Source of the DNA: Stenotrophomonas maltophilia
Lineage (GTDB): Bacteria; Pseudomonadota; Gammaproteobacteria; Xanthomonadales; Xanthomonadaceae
Length of the DNA: 64,000 nt
NCBI RefSeq assembly: GCF_025642255.1
Contig: NZ_CP106759.1
Span: 3,437,501-3,501,500, forward strand
Direction of reading: 5' to 3'
Shown here one piece after another: positions 8,709 through 18,937 of this stretch. A program made the position numbers and the translations under genes. Numbering within the stretch: position 1 is the first letter of the stretch; each line of letters begins with the position of its first letter. The notes beneath the pieces were generated by a model, which was not told the DNA's origin, searched no databases, and saw nothing but the letters and a program-made list of their open reading frames with translations.

Positions 8709-9650
8709 ATGCGCATCGGAATCGTCGTCGACTCGGCCTGCGACCTGCCGCAGGCGTTCATTGCCGAACACAACATCGTGCTGCTCCCGATCACCGTACG
8801 GATCGGCGAAGCCGTACTCGCCGACCACCGCGACGAACAGGCCACGCTCAGCTTCCTGCACGCACACGTGGCCGAACATGGTGCCGAGGCGGAGACCATC
8901 CCCTTCAGCGTCAACCAGATCCGTGACCTGTTCCTGCAGCAGTTGGTGATCGACTACGACCACGTCTTCTGCATGACCATCACCAAGACCCGCAGCCCGA
9001 TCCACGACAACGCCCTGCAGGCCAGCTTCGCCATCCTCAACGACTACAAGCCGGTGCGGCAGGCCGCGGGCTACAACTCGCCCTTCGCACTGCGCGTGCT
9101 CGACACCCAGAACCTGTTCGCCGCGCAGGCGGTGACGGCGGTGGAGGCGGTTCGCCTGCGCGACAGCAACGCCAGCGTGCAGCAGATCCGCGAGCGGCTG
9201 GAGGAACTGGCCGGCAACGTGCATGGCTACATGGTCACCCGTGACCTGTATTACATGCGGGCCCGCGCGCGGCACAAGGGCGACCGCAGTGTCGGCCTGC
9301 TCAGTGCCGCGCTGGGCAGCGCACTGGACATCAAGCCGGTGCTGCACGGCTACCGCGGTGAGACCGGCCCGGTGGCCAAGATCAAGGGCTTCGACAATGC
9401 CGTGCAGAAGCTCTTCGCTGTGGTCGGCCAGCGCGTGCGCAGTGGACTGATGACACCGACAGTCTGCGTCAGCTATGGCGGTGAGCTGGAGGAGCTGCGC
9501 GCCCTGCCCGGCTATGCGCAGCTGACGGACGTCTGCGCCACCCACGGCGTCACCGTGTACGAATCGGTGATGAGCCTGACCGGCATGGTCAACGTCGGCA
9601 AGGGCGCCGTTACCGTGGGCTTTGCCGATGGACCGCATCGGTTCGAATGA
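8709..9650 (+). CDS. DegV family fatty-acid-binding protein
   Basis: A 313-residue DegV/EDD-fold protein: N-terminal IGIVVDSACDLP, a central FSVNQIRD motif with the ligand-binding Ser pattern, and the C-terminal VSYGGELEEL and GKGAVTVGF segments. Gram-positive relatives (FakB) bind fatty acids for phosphorylation by FakA; no fakA-like kinase is visible here, and in gammaproteobacteria the role is unclear. A GGAGGGGGAG ribosome-binding site sits just before the ATG. An A/T-rich patch around 8652-8672 in the preceding 94-base gap could be its promoter. Confidence 0.85.
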   Translation: MRIGIVVDSACDLPQAFIAEHNIVLLPITVRIGEAVLADHRDEQATLSFLHAHVAEHGAEAETIPFSVNQIRDLFLQQLVIDYDHVFCMTITKTRSPIHDNALQASFAILNDYKPVRQAAGYNSPFALRVLDTQNLFAAQAVTAVEAVRLRDSNASVQQIRERLEELAGNVHGYMVTRDLYYMRARARHKGDRSVGLLSAALGSALDIKPVLHGYRGETGPVAKIKGFDNAVQKLFAVVGQRVRSGLMTPTVCVSYGGELEELRALPGYAQLTDVCATHGVTVYESVMSLTGMVNVGKGAVTVGFADGPHRFE

Positions 9651-9741
9651 GGGCGGGCGACGCCTGCATGCAGGTGCGCCGGATGTACACAAGCATTGCA
9701 CCGCGTCTATGCCAGCCTTGCCGCACTTCAAGGAGATCACC

Positions 9742-10080
9742 ATGCCTGCGCAGTACCACATCAGCCTTCCCGACCCGTCCAAGGCCCGCGGCAACGACCC
9801 CGACCTGTCCTTCCATTCGCAGGGCGCCGCCGGCTTTGCCGAAGAACTGCAGGACGCCCTGCGCAGCGGCGCGCTGTTCGAGCGCTGGAAAGCCAAGCAA
9901 CCCGATCCGGATGCAGTGGAGCCGCAGTGGGGCGTGACCGACCCGGACGCCACCGTAACCGGTGAGCAGAAGGACCTGCGCATCAACCTGGTGGCCACCA
10001 CCCGCATCGACAGCGATGTGTTCAAGCAGCGCCTGCGTCTGCTGGCCGGCCATCACTGGGAACTGCGCGACGTGCGTTGA
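9742..10080 (+). CDS. small conserved-looking hypothetical protein
   Basis: A 112-residue soluble, acidic protein with no signal peptide or membrane segment. I do not recognise a characterised family. It starts MPAQYHISLPDPSKARG and ends with a DLRINLVATTRIDSDVFKQR stretch. The ATG at 9742 has a strong AAGGAGATCACC ribosome-binding site, which decides the start over the longer frame to 9622. It follows degV on the same strand after a 91-base gap containing the palindrome CCTGCATGCAGG (9663-9674). Coding is supported by the ribosome-binding site and by third-position GC bias. Confidence 0.65.
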   Translation: MPAQYHISLPDPSKARGNDPDLSFHSQGAAGFAEELQDALRSGALFERWKAKQPDPDAVEPQWGVTDPDATVTGEQKDLRINLVATTRIDSDVFKQRLRLLAGHHWELRDVR

Positions 10081-10125
10081 GCGGCGAACGCGCTGGCGTC
10101 TGCTGGGCTTCGCCCGTCGAAGCCC

Positions 10126-11448
10126 TCATCGCGCGGACGTGGGGCGGGCCTGGCCGTATTCGGACCGCAGCGCATCGCCACGGATGAAGTCCGTCATCAG
10201 CTGGAAGTACCCGGCCGGCTGCCGTGTCGATACACGTTCCCCGGCCGCATCCAGCTCGAACTCGTACATGCCATGATCGGCGTCTGCATACACGGCCGTG
10301 TAGATCGGCCGTCCCTGGCCCTGCAGAACCGCAAGACGCCTGAGCGTCTCTCCCGGCGGTGCATCGCGGTCCTGCCCGCCAAAGATCCACAACTGCGGCA
10401 CCTGCAGATGCGTGAGCACCGGTAAAGGGTCGTAATGGGCCGGCACCCCGTCCAGCAACCGTGGCCCCTGCTCGCGTGCAGTCACCTCCGGAGTCGACAA
10501 GAGATACCCGGTAATGTTCCCGCGTACCGCAGGGAACCAGGGCGCATGCTGGTAACGCTGCTTCACCTCCGCCAGTACATCGAATCCCTCGGTGAATCCG
10601 CTCTCGACGATGGTCGCCACCGCATCGGCGATCTGCATCGCCTGCGCAGTGGCTTCTGCGTCCTGGCCGGCCCGCTGCATGTCGAAAGCGATCGCCTCGC
10701 GGTCTTCCTCCAGCGGCGAGACCGCCAGGCCGAAGCTGATCACGATGAAATCCACAGGCTCGATGCGTGCCGCCAGCGGCGCCACCCAGCCACCCTGGCT
10801 GCCGGCCTGGTAGCCGACCCGCTGCGCACGTGCCCCCGCCAACCGGCGTGCTTCGCGCGTGGCCAGGATCAGATCATTGGCCAGGGTCAGGTAGTTCTGC
10901 GTGTACCGCCCGCCAGAGCGTCCCGTGCCCCGCTTGTCGTACGCGAACACGGCGATGCCGGCACTGGCGAACTCGCGCTGCAGCGAGTAGCGCTCCAGCG
11001 CGGAGCTGTTCTCCGCACCATGCACCAGCACCACCAGTGGAACCGGCGCATCGCCCGGAGGCAGCGTCAGCCGCCCCTGCAGCGTTGCGCCGGCACCGCT
11101 GAAACGGGTGTCGATCTGCCGCAGCGGAATGCGCTCGCCCTTCATTCCATCGACGCTGATGCCGCGCTTCCCACAGTCCGTGAGCACCATCCGGTGCCCG
11201 TCCGGCTGCCCGGTCCAGCCGCGGGTACTGGTCCAGGCATCGCCCGCGGTGCGCTGCAGTGCGCCGCTGCGACCATCTGGCGTGCGCCACCGCAGTTGAT
11301 CGCCCGCACCCGGGCCGATGTCCAGCGTACTGCCATCGGCCATCCGATAGCTCGCAGCGGCGCAAGGCGACGCCGCCGTGGCCGCGACCGCCTGCGCACT
11401 GAAGGCCATCGCGCTCCACGCGGCCAGCGACACCAGGGTTCTGTGCAT
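10126..11448 (-). CDS. secreted alpha/beta hydrolase (dienelactone hydrolase/S9-like)
   Basis: A 440-residue protein with a signal peptide (residues ~1-23, AQAVAA). Residues ~24-120 form an extra N-terminal region rich in beta-strand patterns, followed by an alpha/beta-hydrolase domain: PLVVLVHGAENSS oxyanion segment, YDKRGTGRSGG, the nucleophile elbow GSQGGW, an acidic LWIFGGQDRDAP loop and DADHGMYEF with the catalytic His. Substrate unknown, periplasmic ester or peptide hydrolysis inferred. The ATG at 11448 is preceded by GAGGAG on the coding strand; a longer start at 11466 would swallow that site. Confidence 0.8.
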   Translation of the reverse strand: MHRTLVSLAAWSAMAFSAQAVAATAASPCAAASYRMADGSTLDIGPGAGDQLRWRTPDGRSGALQRTAGDAWTSTRGWTGQPDGHRMVLTDCGKRGISVDGMKGERIPLRQIDTRFSGAGATLQGRLTLPPGDAPVPLVVLVHGAENSSALERYSLQREFASAGIAVFAYDKRGTGRSGGRYTQNYLTLANDLILATREARRLAGARAQRVGYQAGSQGGWVAPLAARIEPVDFIVISFGLAVSPLEEDREAIAFDMQRAGQDAEATAQAMQIADAVATIVESGFTEGFDVLAEVKQRYQHAPWFPAVRGNITGYLLSTPEVTAREQGPRLLDGVPAHYDPLPVLTHLQVPQLWIFGGQDRDAPPGETLRRLAVLQGQGRPIYTAVYADADHGMYEFELDAAGERVSTRQPAGYFQLMTDFIRGDALRSEYGQARPTSAR

Positions 11449-11607
11449 GTCTGCTCCTCTCCACACTGGTGGGTGACGGTGAACCGGCTCCCGCGTGATC
11501 GCCAGCGCGGTGCGACGGAGTGCGGGTACCGCCGACGAAGGCGCGTCCGCGGGCGACAGCCACCAGCGGCGGAACCGCGTTGCCCTGGCGAATGCGCGGG
11601 GCGGGGT

Positions 11608-13035
11608 CTAGCGGCGGTCTGCACCGGCCAGCGTTGCGCCCTGCATCGCCACACGATTGCGTCCCGCGCGTTTGGCCACATACAACGCCGCATCCGCATC
11701 GGCGAGCAGCTGCCCGGCATCGGCTGTTGCCGGCGGATGCAGGAATGCGATGCCGATGCTGATGCTGACCCGCCCTTCCGGCAGCTGCAGCGCTTCCACC
11801 GCGCGTCGCAGCCGCTCGGCCAAGGCCTGTACGCCGTCCAACGCCGTGCCTGGCACGATCACCGCGAATTCCTCACCGCCGTAACGCGCCACGCTGTCGC
11901 CCGCACGCCCGGCGCTGTGCTGCAGCAGCGCCGCCACGGCCTGCAGGCAACGGTCGCCGGCGGGATGACCATGGGCATCGTTGAACGCCTTGAAATGATC
12001 GATATCGACCAGCAGCAGCGCCAGTTCGCTGCCGCTCCGCCGCGCCCGGTTCCATTCGGCCTGCAGTTCGGCATCGAACTGGCGGCGGTTGGCTACGCCG
12101 GTCAGGCCATCCTGGCGCGCGAGCTGGTCGAGCCCGGCCTGCCGTTCCAGCAGATCGATCTGCAGAAGCGCACTGCGCAGGCTGAAGCCCAACGTGGCCA
12201 GAACGAATCCAGCCAATGCCAGGGGCCTGGCATGGTCCACCACCAGGGTGCCCACCACCAGCAGCAGCAGCGGCAGGATGATCGGGCCGCCGGCCTGCAC
12301 CAGCCGGGCCAGCCGCGGCTGCAGCACGAATCCGGTAGCTGGCGACCGCCGCAGTGCCAGCAGCGCGAGCAACAGGAACGGCACGTCGATCAGCAGATCG
12401 TTGTAGGCGCCGAAAGACTGTTCGGAGGTGAAGTGGTTGATGTAGTAGGCCACCAGCAGATAGGCCAGCGCGTACAGCGCCAGCGCGCGGAACACGCTGC
12501 GTCGCTCCGGGACATCACAGGACACCCAGCGCACGATGGCAAAGACAGCGATGCACAGGTTCTGGATATCGAACATGCGCTGCATGTTGGTCAGCGCCTG
12601 GTCGTCGATGCCGACATGGTCGGCAAATGACTGGGTATGCACGAAGAACAGCACGCCCAGCAGGGCCGCCATGATTCCGTCGATCACGCTGATGGCCCAG
12701 CGCTCCCGCCGCGAGCGGGCCAGGATGAACACCAGCGGCACGCCATACAGCACGTACAGCAGCAGGCTGGCGCCCGGGGTGATGTCGGGGCGGTCGGCAC
12801 GGAGTGCATCGAGCATGTTGATGCCCATGCCCCCCGCCCACAGCAGCAGTGCCAGCGCGATGGCACGCCAGCCCAGCGCGGCGCGATCCGCACGCGCGCG
12901 CCACAGGCATGCGGCGGCGGCCAGCAGCGGCGCGCCGGTGAGGAACACGAACGAACCCAGGCCTGCCGGCCCCGGCCACAGGGCCACGACCAGGCCATGG
13001 CCGAACACGTACAGCAGCGCCAGCACTACCGGCAT
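11608..13035 (-). CDS. membrane diguanylate cyclase (GGDEF domain)
   Basis: A 475-residue protein. The first ~290 residues carry about eight hydrophobic segments, a membrane sensor region of unknown type, followed by a GGDEF domain starting at LARQDGLTGVANRR. The active loop reads GGEEF at residues 386-390, and an intact inhibitory I-site, RAGD, sits at 377-380, five residues before it, so product feedback is expected. It should make cyclic di-GMP from two GTP; no EAL domain is present. Start at ATG 13035 is chosen because the extension to 13140 is not hydrophobic and overlaps a SMAG half-unit. Confidence 0.85.
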   Translation of the reverse strand: MPVVLALLYVFGHGLVVALWPGPAGLGSFVFLTGAPLLAAAACLWRARADRAALGWRAIALALLLWAGGMGINMLDALRADRPDITPGASLLLYVLYGVPLVFILARSRRERWAISVIDGIMAALLGVLFFVHTQSFADHVGIDDQALTNMQRMFDIQNLCIAVFAIVRWVSCDVPERRSVFRALALYALAYLLVAYYINHFTSEQSFGAYNDLLIDVPFLLLALLALRRSPATGFVLQPRLARLVQAGGPIILPLLLLVVGTLVVDHARPLALAGFVLATLGFSLRSALLQIDLLERQAGLDQLARQDGLTGVANRRQFDAELQAEWNRARRSGSELALLLVDIDHFKAFNDAHGHPAGDRCLQAVAALLQHSAGRAGDSVARYGGEEFAVIVPGTALDGVQALAERLRRAVEALQLPEGRVSISIGIAFLHPPATADAGQLLADADAALYVAKRAGRNRVAMQGATLAGADRR

Positions 13036-13130
13036 GCATCCCCCACTGCGCAAGCCTGTCTGCACGCACGATAGCGCGACAGGCCGCCATGGAGGCGTGA
13101 TCCACGCCACACCTGCTTCCCCTGCCCCTG

Positions 13131-13153
13131 CGCCGGGCATGGCGCGGCGCTAC
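13131..13153. repeat. single SMAG-type palindromic unit
   Basis: One unit reading CGCCGGGCATGGCGCGGCGCTAC, a SMAG monomer with one changed base in the stem (GCG for CCG). It lies in the gap between the diguanylate cyclase gene and fghA, just upstream of the cyclase start. Confidence 0.65.
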
Positions 13154-13227
13154 ATCGACGCAGGCGGTCCGTCGCGCCGGGGCATGCGCGGTTGCGTCCC
13201 CGGGACCGCAGCTGTCACGCGGGCTAT

Positions 13228-14058
13228 TCAGCCGTGCAGCGCGCGGGCGTGGTGAGCGATGTGCTCGCCGATGAAGCTGGCGATGAAGTAATAGCTGTGG
13301 TCGTAGCCATCCTGCAGGCGCAGGGTCAGCGGATGGCCGACGGCGTCGCAGGCCTGCTGCAGGCGCTGCGGCTGCAGCTGGCTCTGCAGGAACTCATCGG
13401 CCCCGCCCTGGTCCACCAGCAGCGGCAAGCGTTCGCTGGCCGCAGCGATCAGTTCGCAGGCATCCCACGCGGCCCAGTCGGCGCGGTTGTCGCCCAGATA
13501 GGCCTGGAACGCCTTCTGTCCCCAGGGCACCTGGCTGGGGGCAACAATCGGCGAAAATGCCGACACGCTGCGGTAACGCCCCGGATTGCGCAGCGCGACC
13601 ACCAGTGCACCGTGACCTCCCATCGAGTGACCACTGATCGCGCGTGCCCCGGTCACCGCGAAGTTCGCCTCGATCAGCGCCGGCAGTTCCTGCGCCACAT
13701 AGTCATGCATGCGGTAGTGCTTGGACCACGGCTCGCGGGTGGCGTTGAGGTAGAAGCCGGCACCCTTGCCCAGATCGTAGCCCTCCGCGTCGGCGACATC
13801 GTCGCCACGCGGGCTGGTGTCGGGCGCGACCATAATCACGCCATGTTCGGCCGCATAGCGCTGCGCGCCCGCCTTGGTGATGACGTTCTGTTCGGTGCAG
13901 GTCAGTCCGCTCAGCCAGTACAGCACCGGCAGCGCCTGCGTTTCCGCCTGCGGCGGCAGGTAAACGGCGAACTGCATGTCGCAGCCCAGCGTGGACGAGG
14001 GATGACGGTACACGTCCTGCCAACCGCCGAAGCAGGCACGATGTTCGATGCGTTCCAT
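13228..14058 (-). CDS. fghA: S-formylglutathione hydrolase
   Basis: A 276-residue esterase-D family enzyme that splits S-formylglutathione to formate and glutathione, the second step of glutathione-dependent formaldehyde removal. Family marks are PVLYWLSGLTCTEQN near residue 50, the nucleophile elbow GHSMGGHGAL, the acidic LLVDQGGADEFL segment and GYDHSYYFI with the catalytic His. It follows frmA by 51 bases on the same strand and belongs to the frmR-frmA-fghA operon. Length matches the E. coli FrmB/YeiG family. Confidence 0.95.
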   Translation of the reverse strand: MERIEHRACFGGWQDVYRHPSSTLGCDMQFAVYLPPQAETQALPVLYWLSGLTCTEQNVITKAGAQRYAAEHGVIMVAPDTSPRGDDVADAEGYDLGKGAGFYLNATREPWSKHYRMHDYVAQELPALIEANFAVTGARAISGHSMGGHGALVVALRNPGRYRSVSAFSPIVAPSQVPWGQKAFQAYLGDNRADWAAWDACELIAAASERLPLLVDQGGADEFLQSQLQPQRLQQACDAVGHPLTLRLQDGYDHSYYFIASFIGEHIAHHARALHG

Positions 14059-14109
14059 GGTGTCTCTCCAGAAGGGTGGCAGCCCTGATGGCCTGCCACC
14101 CGGGATGGC

Positions 14110-15553
<1,444 letters not shown>

Positions 15554-15570
15554 GGCAGGGTGACCCAGGA

Positions 15571-15588
15571 ACTATACTGGGGGATAGT
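15571..15588. promoter_or_regulatory. FrmR operator
   Basis: ACTATACTGGGGGATAGT is an A/T-rich inverted repeat (ACTAT and ATAGT arms) around a run of five G residues, the layout bound by CsoR/RcnR/FrmR tetramers. It sits 18 bases before the frmR ATG, where binding would block transcription of frmR-frmA-fghA. Confidence 0.8.
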
Positions 15589-15621
15589 ATACACAGGTGG
15601 CGGAAAGGTACATCCTGCGCC

Positions 15622-16629
15622 TCAGCGCAGGCGGTGCGCGGGTACGCCCTCGTGCGTCATCTTCACCGGCAGGATGCGGCCCTGCGCGTCGAAGTACAGG
15701 CGATCGATCGCGGTGACGCGGGCATTGCGGTCGGTCTGGTCGAGCGGCCGGCGGTGGTAGACGATGTACCACGTGTCATCGCCGGGCGCGTGGATCAGGG
15801 AGTGGTGCCCGGCGCTGGTCGCGATGGCCGGGTCCTGCTGCAGGACCCGGCCGATGCGTGTGAACGGCCCGGTCGGCGCGTCGGCGATCGCATAGGCCAC
15901 CGAGTAGTCCGGCTCGCCCCAGCCGCCTTCGGACCACATGAAGTAGTAGCGGCCGCCCCGCTTGAACATCAGCGGACCTTCCACGTACTCCGGCGCCGGC
16001 GTGATCTCCTTGAACAGCGTGCCGTCGTCCCAGGGCAGCAGGCCGCTGAAATCCGCCTTCAGGCGCACGATGTTGGCGTGCTTCCAGCCGCCATAGATCA
16101 TGTACCAGGCACCATCGTCATCCTTGAACACATACTGGTCGATCGGCTGCGCGCCATTGTGGAACGCGCCCACCAGTGGCTTGCCGAGCAGATCGCGGTA
16201 AGGCCCTTCGGGCTGGTCGGCCACGGCCACGCCGATGCCACCGGTCTCGCCGTCGTTCTGGATGTCATTGGCGGAAAAGAAGAAGTAGTAGCGCCCTTCG
16301 TTGGCCACCACCGAGGGTGCCCACAACGCCTGCCTGGCCCAGGGAATGTTCTCGATGGACAGCACGCTGTCGTGCCGGCGCCAGTGCACCAGGTCGGGCG
16401 ACGAAAAGGCATCGAAGGCAACCTGTTCTGCATAGGGCCGCGAGCGCGTGGGGAAGATCCAGTAGGTGCTGCCGAATACGGCCGCCTCCGGGTCCGCGTA
16501 CCAGCCCGGCAGGATCGGATTGCCGGACATCACCGGTGCCTGGCTGTCACGCGCATCCGCGATGCCGACGCCAGTGGCTGCGAGCAGCACGGCCAGTGCG
16601 GCCCCCCTCCCCCATTCGCGCAGTCCCAT
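15622..16629 (-). CDS. secreted glycoside hydrolase family 43 protein
   Basis: A 335-residue protein with a signal peptide (residues 1-27, ending GIADA). The five-bladed propeller signatures of GH43 are present: PGWYADPEAA with the catalytic base Asp, DQYVFKDDDGAWYM with the pKa-tuning Asp, and EYVEGPLMFK with the catalytic acid Glu. GH43 enzymes cleave alpha-L-arabinofuranosyl or beta-xylosyl linkages in plant polymers; the exact specificity is not readable. No other xylan or arabinan genes flank it. The ATG at 16629 fits the signal peptide and has GGGAG upstream; starts at 16644 or 16794 would place extra residues before it. Confidence 0.85.
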   Translation of the reverse strand: MGLREWGRGAALAVLLAATGVGIADARDSQAPVMSGNPILPGWYADPEAAVFGSTYWIFPTRSRPYAEQVAFDAFSSPDLVHWRRHDSVLSIENIPWARQALWAPSVVANEGRYYFFFSANDIQNDGETGGIGVAVADQPEGPYRDLLGKPLVGAFHNGAQPIDQYVFKDDDGAWYMIYGGWKHANIVRLKADFSGLLPWDDGTLFKEITPAPEYVEGPLMFKRGGRYYFMWSEGGWGEPDYSVAYAIADAPTGPFTRIGRVLQQDPAIATSAGHHSLIHAPGDDTWYIVYHRRPLDQTDRNARVTAIDRLYFDAQGRILPVKMTHEGVPAHRLR

Positions 16630-16774
16630 CAGAGCCACTCCCATGCAGGTTCGATCGCTCGAGTCTAGAACGATCGCCGGCGCCTTTCCGCGACACGCTG
16701 CCTCAAACCGCGCACCCTCTTGATCGACGGGAATCATCGGCGCATGGTGCCTGGCACAACGCAGGGCCCGGGCC

Positions 16775-17179
16775 ATGATCCCCTTCATCATCAATCTGGA
16801 CGTTCCGGACCTCGCGGCCGCCGAGGCGTTCTACACACGCGCCTTCGGCCTCCATGCCGGGCGCCGTCTCGGCCCGGAGGTGCTGGAACTGCTGGGCGGC
16901 CCGACACCGCTCTATCTGCTGCAGAACGAAGCGGGCAGCGCAGCTACCGTCGACGGTGACGTGCGGGATTACGAACGTCACTGGACCGCGCTGCACATCG
17001 ACTGGATCGTGGAGGACCTCGACGCCGCCCTTGCCCAGGCGTTGGCGGCAGGCGCGGCGCTCGAGCAGGCGCCACGCGAGCGTTCATGGGGGCGCATCGC
17101 AGTACTGGCGGATCCGTTCGGGCACGGCTTCTGCCTGATCCAGTTCACCGGCCCCGGCTACGACGCCTTGCTGGATTGA
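16775..17179 (+). CDS. VOC-family (glyoxalase/bleomycin-resistance-like) protein
   Basis: A 134-residue protein with the paired beta-alpha-beta-beta-beta units of the vicinal oxygen chelate fold: IINLDVPDLAAAEAFYTRAFGLH at the start and LADPFGHGFCLIQF at the end. The usual metal-binding Glu near the C-terminus is replaced by Cys (GFCLIQF), and the first-strand His is Asn-Leu, so metal binding is doubtful; it may be a binding protein rather than an enzyme. Function cannot be named. It stands alone, divergent from the GH43 gene and convergent with the SUKH gene. Confidence 0.8.
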   Translation: MIPFIINLDVPDLAAAEAFYTRAFGLHAGRRLGPEVLELLGGPTPLYLLQNEAGSAATVDGDVRDYERHWTALHIDWIVEDLDAALAQALAAGAALEQAPRERSWGRIAVLADPFGHGFCLIQFTGPGYDALLD

Positions 17180-17210
17180 TCGGCGGAATGCACCGCGCCC
17201 GCCGCCAGCA

Positions 17211-17879
17211 TCAGCGCACGTAGGCGAATGATTCGTCCAGCCGCTCGAATCCGATCAGCTGCTGCACCAGCGCCTGCGCCTGATCCTCATCGATCTCTCC
17301 CTGCTCGATCTCTGCGCTGCGTGCAAACAGGGCCTCCAGCGCAGTGGCCTGGTCGTCCCGCAGCCACGCGCGATGCGAGCCCAGCCAGCGCTGGAGATTG
17401 TCGGCCAGGTCACCGTGCGACAACAGCGTGTAGGGGGCCTCGTAGTCCGCCACTGCCTCCACCATCTTGCGGAACAGGAAATCCTGAAGGTTGCGGGCCA
17501 GTACGTCAGCGCGATCATCGTCGTGCCACACCAGCAGCACCGGCGGCTCGTCGCAGCCCGGCGCATTGGTCCAGAAGCAGTAGCTGTCACCGGCCCCCGT
17601 GCGGGCGAACGGCAGCAGCTGCAGATCCTGGCGCAATGGGTTGTAGTGATCCTCTGCAGTCAGCTCCTGCCAGGCCTCGAGCAGTTCGCCACGCTCAAGC
17701 GGCTCGTAATCCTGCGCATACAGCAGAATCGGCGGTACCGGTTGCAGCTCCGAAAGGCACACCTGCGCCCATTGCGGATGGGTCGCCCCCCAGCTCAGCC
17801 GGTCTTCCGTATCGAGCCGGTGGTAGAGAGCAGGAAAGGTCTGGCCGGTGGCCAGTTCGATCTCGGCAAGCGTATGCAT
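17211..17879 (-). CDS. SMI1/KNR4 (SUKH) family protein
   Basis: A 222-residue soluble protein whose N-terminus matches the SUKH pattern: IELATGQTFPALYHRLDTE, then a conserved Trp (RLSWG) and an acidic segment (LLYAQDYEPLERGELLE). SUKH proteins include immunity proteins of polymorphic toxins, but also free-standing housekeeping forms. No toxin or secretion gene is adjacent, so the role is left open. The ATG at 17879 has AGGGAC upstream; the GTG at 17909 is weaker. C-terminal residues 150-222 are helical and acidic, longer than a minimal SUKH domain. Confidence 0.65.
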   Translation of the reverse strand: MHTLAEIELATGQTFPALYHRLDTEDRLSWGATHPQWAQVCLSELQPVPPILLYAQDYEPLERGELLEAWQELTAEDHYNPLRQDLQLLPFARTGAGDSYCFWTNAPGCDEPPVLLVWHDDDRADVLARNLQDFLFRKMVEAVADYEAPYTLLSHGDLADNLQRWLGSHRAWLRDDQATALEALFARSAEIEQGEIDEDQAQALVQQLIGFERLDESFAYVR

Positions 17880-17945
17880 GAACGTCCCTGTGATTGGATC
17901 GGCGCGCACTTTACCTCGACAGGCAGCGTCCGCGCAGGCATGGAT

Positions 17946-18830
17946 CTATTCGCGCAGCATGTCCACGAATGCGCGCAAGGCCGACGCCATCTGCCGTTGC
18001 CTGGGGTAATACAGCACGAAGCCGGGAAACGGTTCGCTCCAGTCCTGCAGTACCGCCACCATCCGCCCGGCTTCGATGTGTGGGCGCGCGGCATCCTCGA
18101 GCACATAGGCCAGGCCGAAGCCATCCAGCACCGCGCGCATGATGGTGGTCTGCTCGCTCAGCGTCAGTCGCCCACGTACGTCGATTTCCAGCGACTGCCC
18201 ATCGCGGTCGAACTGCCACTTGTACAGGTGACCGCTGGCGAAGCGGAAGCGGATGCATTCGTGCTGCAGCAGGTCGCGGGGATGCTGCGGCGCCGGGTGC
18301 TGGCGCAGATACTCGGGCGAGGCCACGATCATGCCGTGCAGGGCCGGGCCCAGCGGCACGGCCACCATGTCCTCGGGCACGAACTCATGCAGCCGCACGC
18401 CGGCATCGAAGCCTTCGGCAACGATGTCCACCAGCCCATCGTTCTCGGTCAGCTCCAGGCGCACATCGGGGTGCGCGCGCAGGAAGCGGGTCAGGCGTGG
18501 GCCGAGCTGGGTCGGCACTGCCGCGCGGGCCGCGTTGATGCGCAGCAGGCCCGTCGGGCTGTCCCTGAACTGGTTCATTTCCTCCAGCGCCTCGTGCACC
18601 TGGCCCAGCGCTGGCTGCAACCGGTCCAGCAGGCGCTGCCCGGCCTCGGTCAGGGCCACGCTGCGGGTAGTGCGATGGAACAGGCCCACCCCCAACCGCT
18701 CTTCCAGTGCCCGGATCGCATAGCTCACCGCCGAGGTCGACAGGGCCAGTTCGGCGCCGGCCCGGCGGAAGCTGCGGTGGCGGGCCACCGCCGCGAAGGC
18801 GGCCAGGTGGGTGAGATTGTCAGTGGCCAT
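17946..18830 (-). CDS. LysR-family transcriptional regulator
   Basis: A 294-residue LysR regulator. The winged helix-turn-helix spans residues ~5-64 (LAAFAAVARHRSFRRAGAEL then LSTSAVSYAIRALEERLGV and LFHRTTRSV), followed by a periplasmic-binding-protein-like effector domain. The AVSYAIRALE and MNQFRDSPTG features resemble the PecT/DmlR-like group that controls oxidoreductases. It is divergent from the alcohol dehydrogenase gene at 18938 with 107 bases between starts, the standard arrangement for a LysR regulator and its target. The inducer is unknown. Confidence 0.9.
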   Translation of the reverse strand: MATDNLTHLAAFAAVARHRSFRRAGAELALSTSAVSYAIRALEERLGVGLFHRTTRSVALTEAGQRLLDRLQPALGQVHEALEEMNQFRDSPTGLLRINAARAAVPTQLGPRLTRFLRAHPDVRLELTENDGLVDIVAEGFDAGVRLHEFVPEDMVAVPLGPALHGMIVASPEYLRQHPAPQHPRDLLQHECIRFRFASGHLYKWQFDRDGQSLEIDVRGRLTLSEQTTIMRAVLDGFGLAYVLEDAARPHIEAGRMVAVLQDWSEPFPGFVLYYPRQRQMASALRAFVDMLRE

Positions 18831-18937
18831 GATTGTGCAGTCTGCCTTGATGAATCATGCCGATATCCACGCTTTGTGGGCGGGTATGAGGGGCGTATTG
18901 TAAAACGCCTTTCCACAAACCCCGCCAAGGATTCCCC
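18831..18937. promoter_or_regulatory. divergent promoter region of the LysR and alcohol dehydrogenase genes
   Basis: A 107-base intergenic stretch that is more A/T-rich than the surrounding DNA, with TTGATGAATCATG and GTATTGTAAAACG patches. It must hold both promoters and probably the LysR binding site; no single T-N11-A box stands out clearly enough to assign. Confidence 0.5.

Noticed and set aside
9663..9674. CCTGCATGCAGG palindrome taken as an operator
   Set aside because: A 12-base palindrome with no known regulator nearby and no second copy; chance is plausible in a GC-rich genome.
10435..12630. A 731-residue plus-strand open frame
   Set aside because: Antisense to the alpha/beta hydrolase and GGDEF genes, with low-complexity composition and no recognisable domain.
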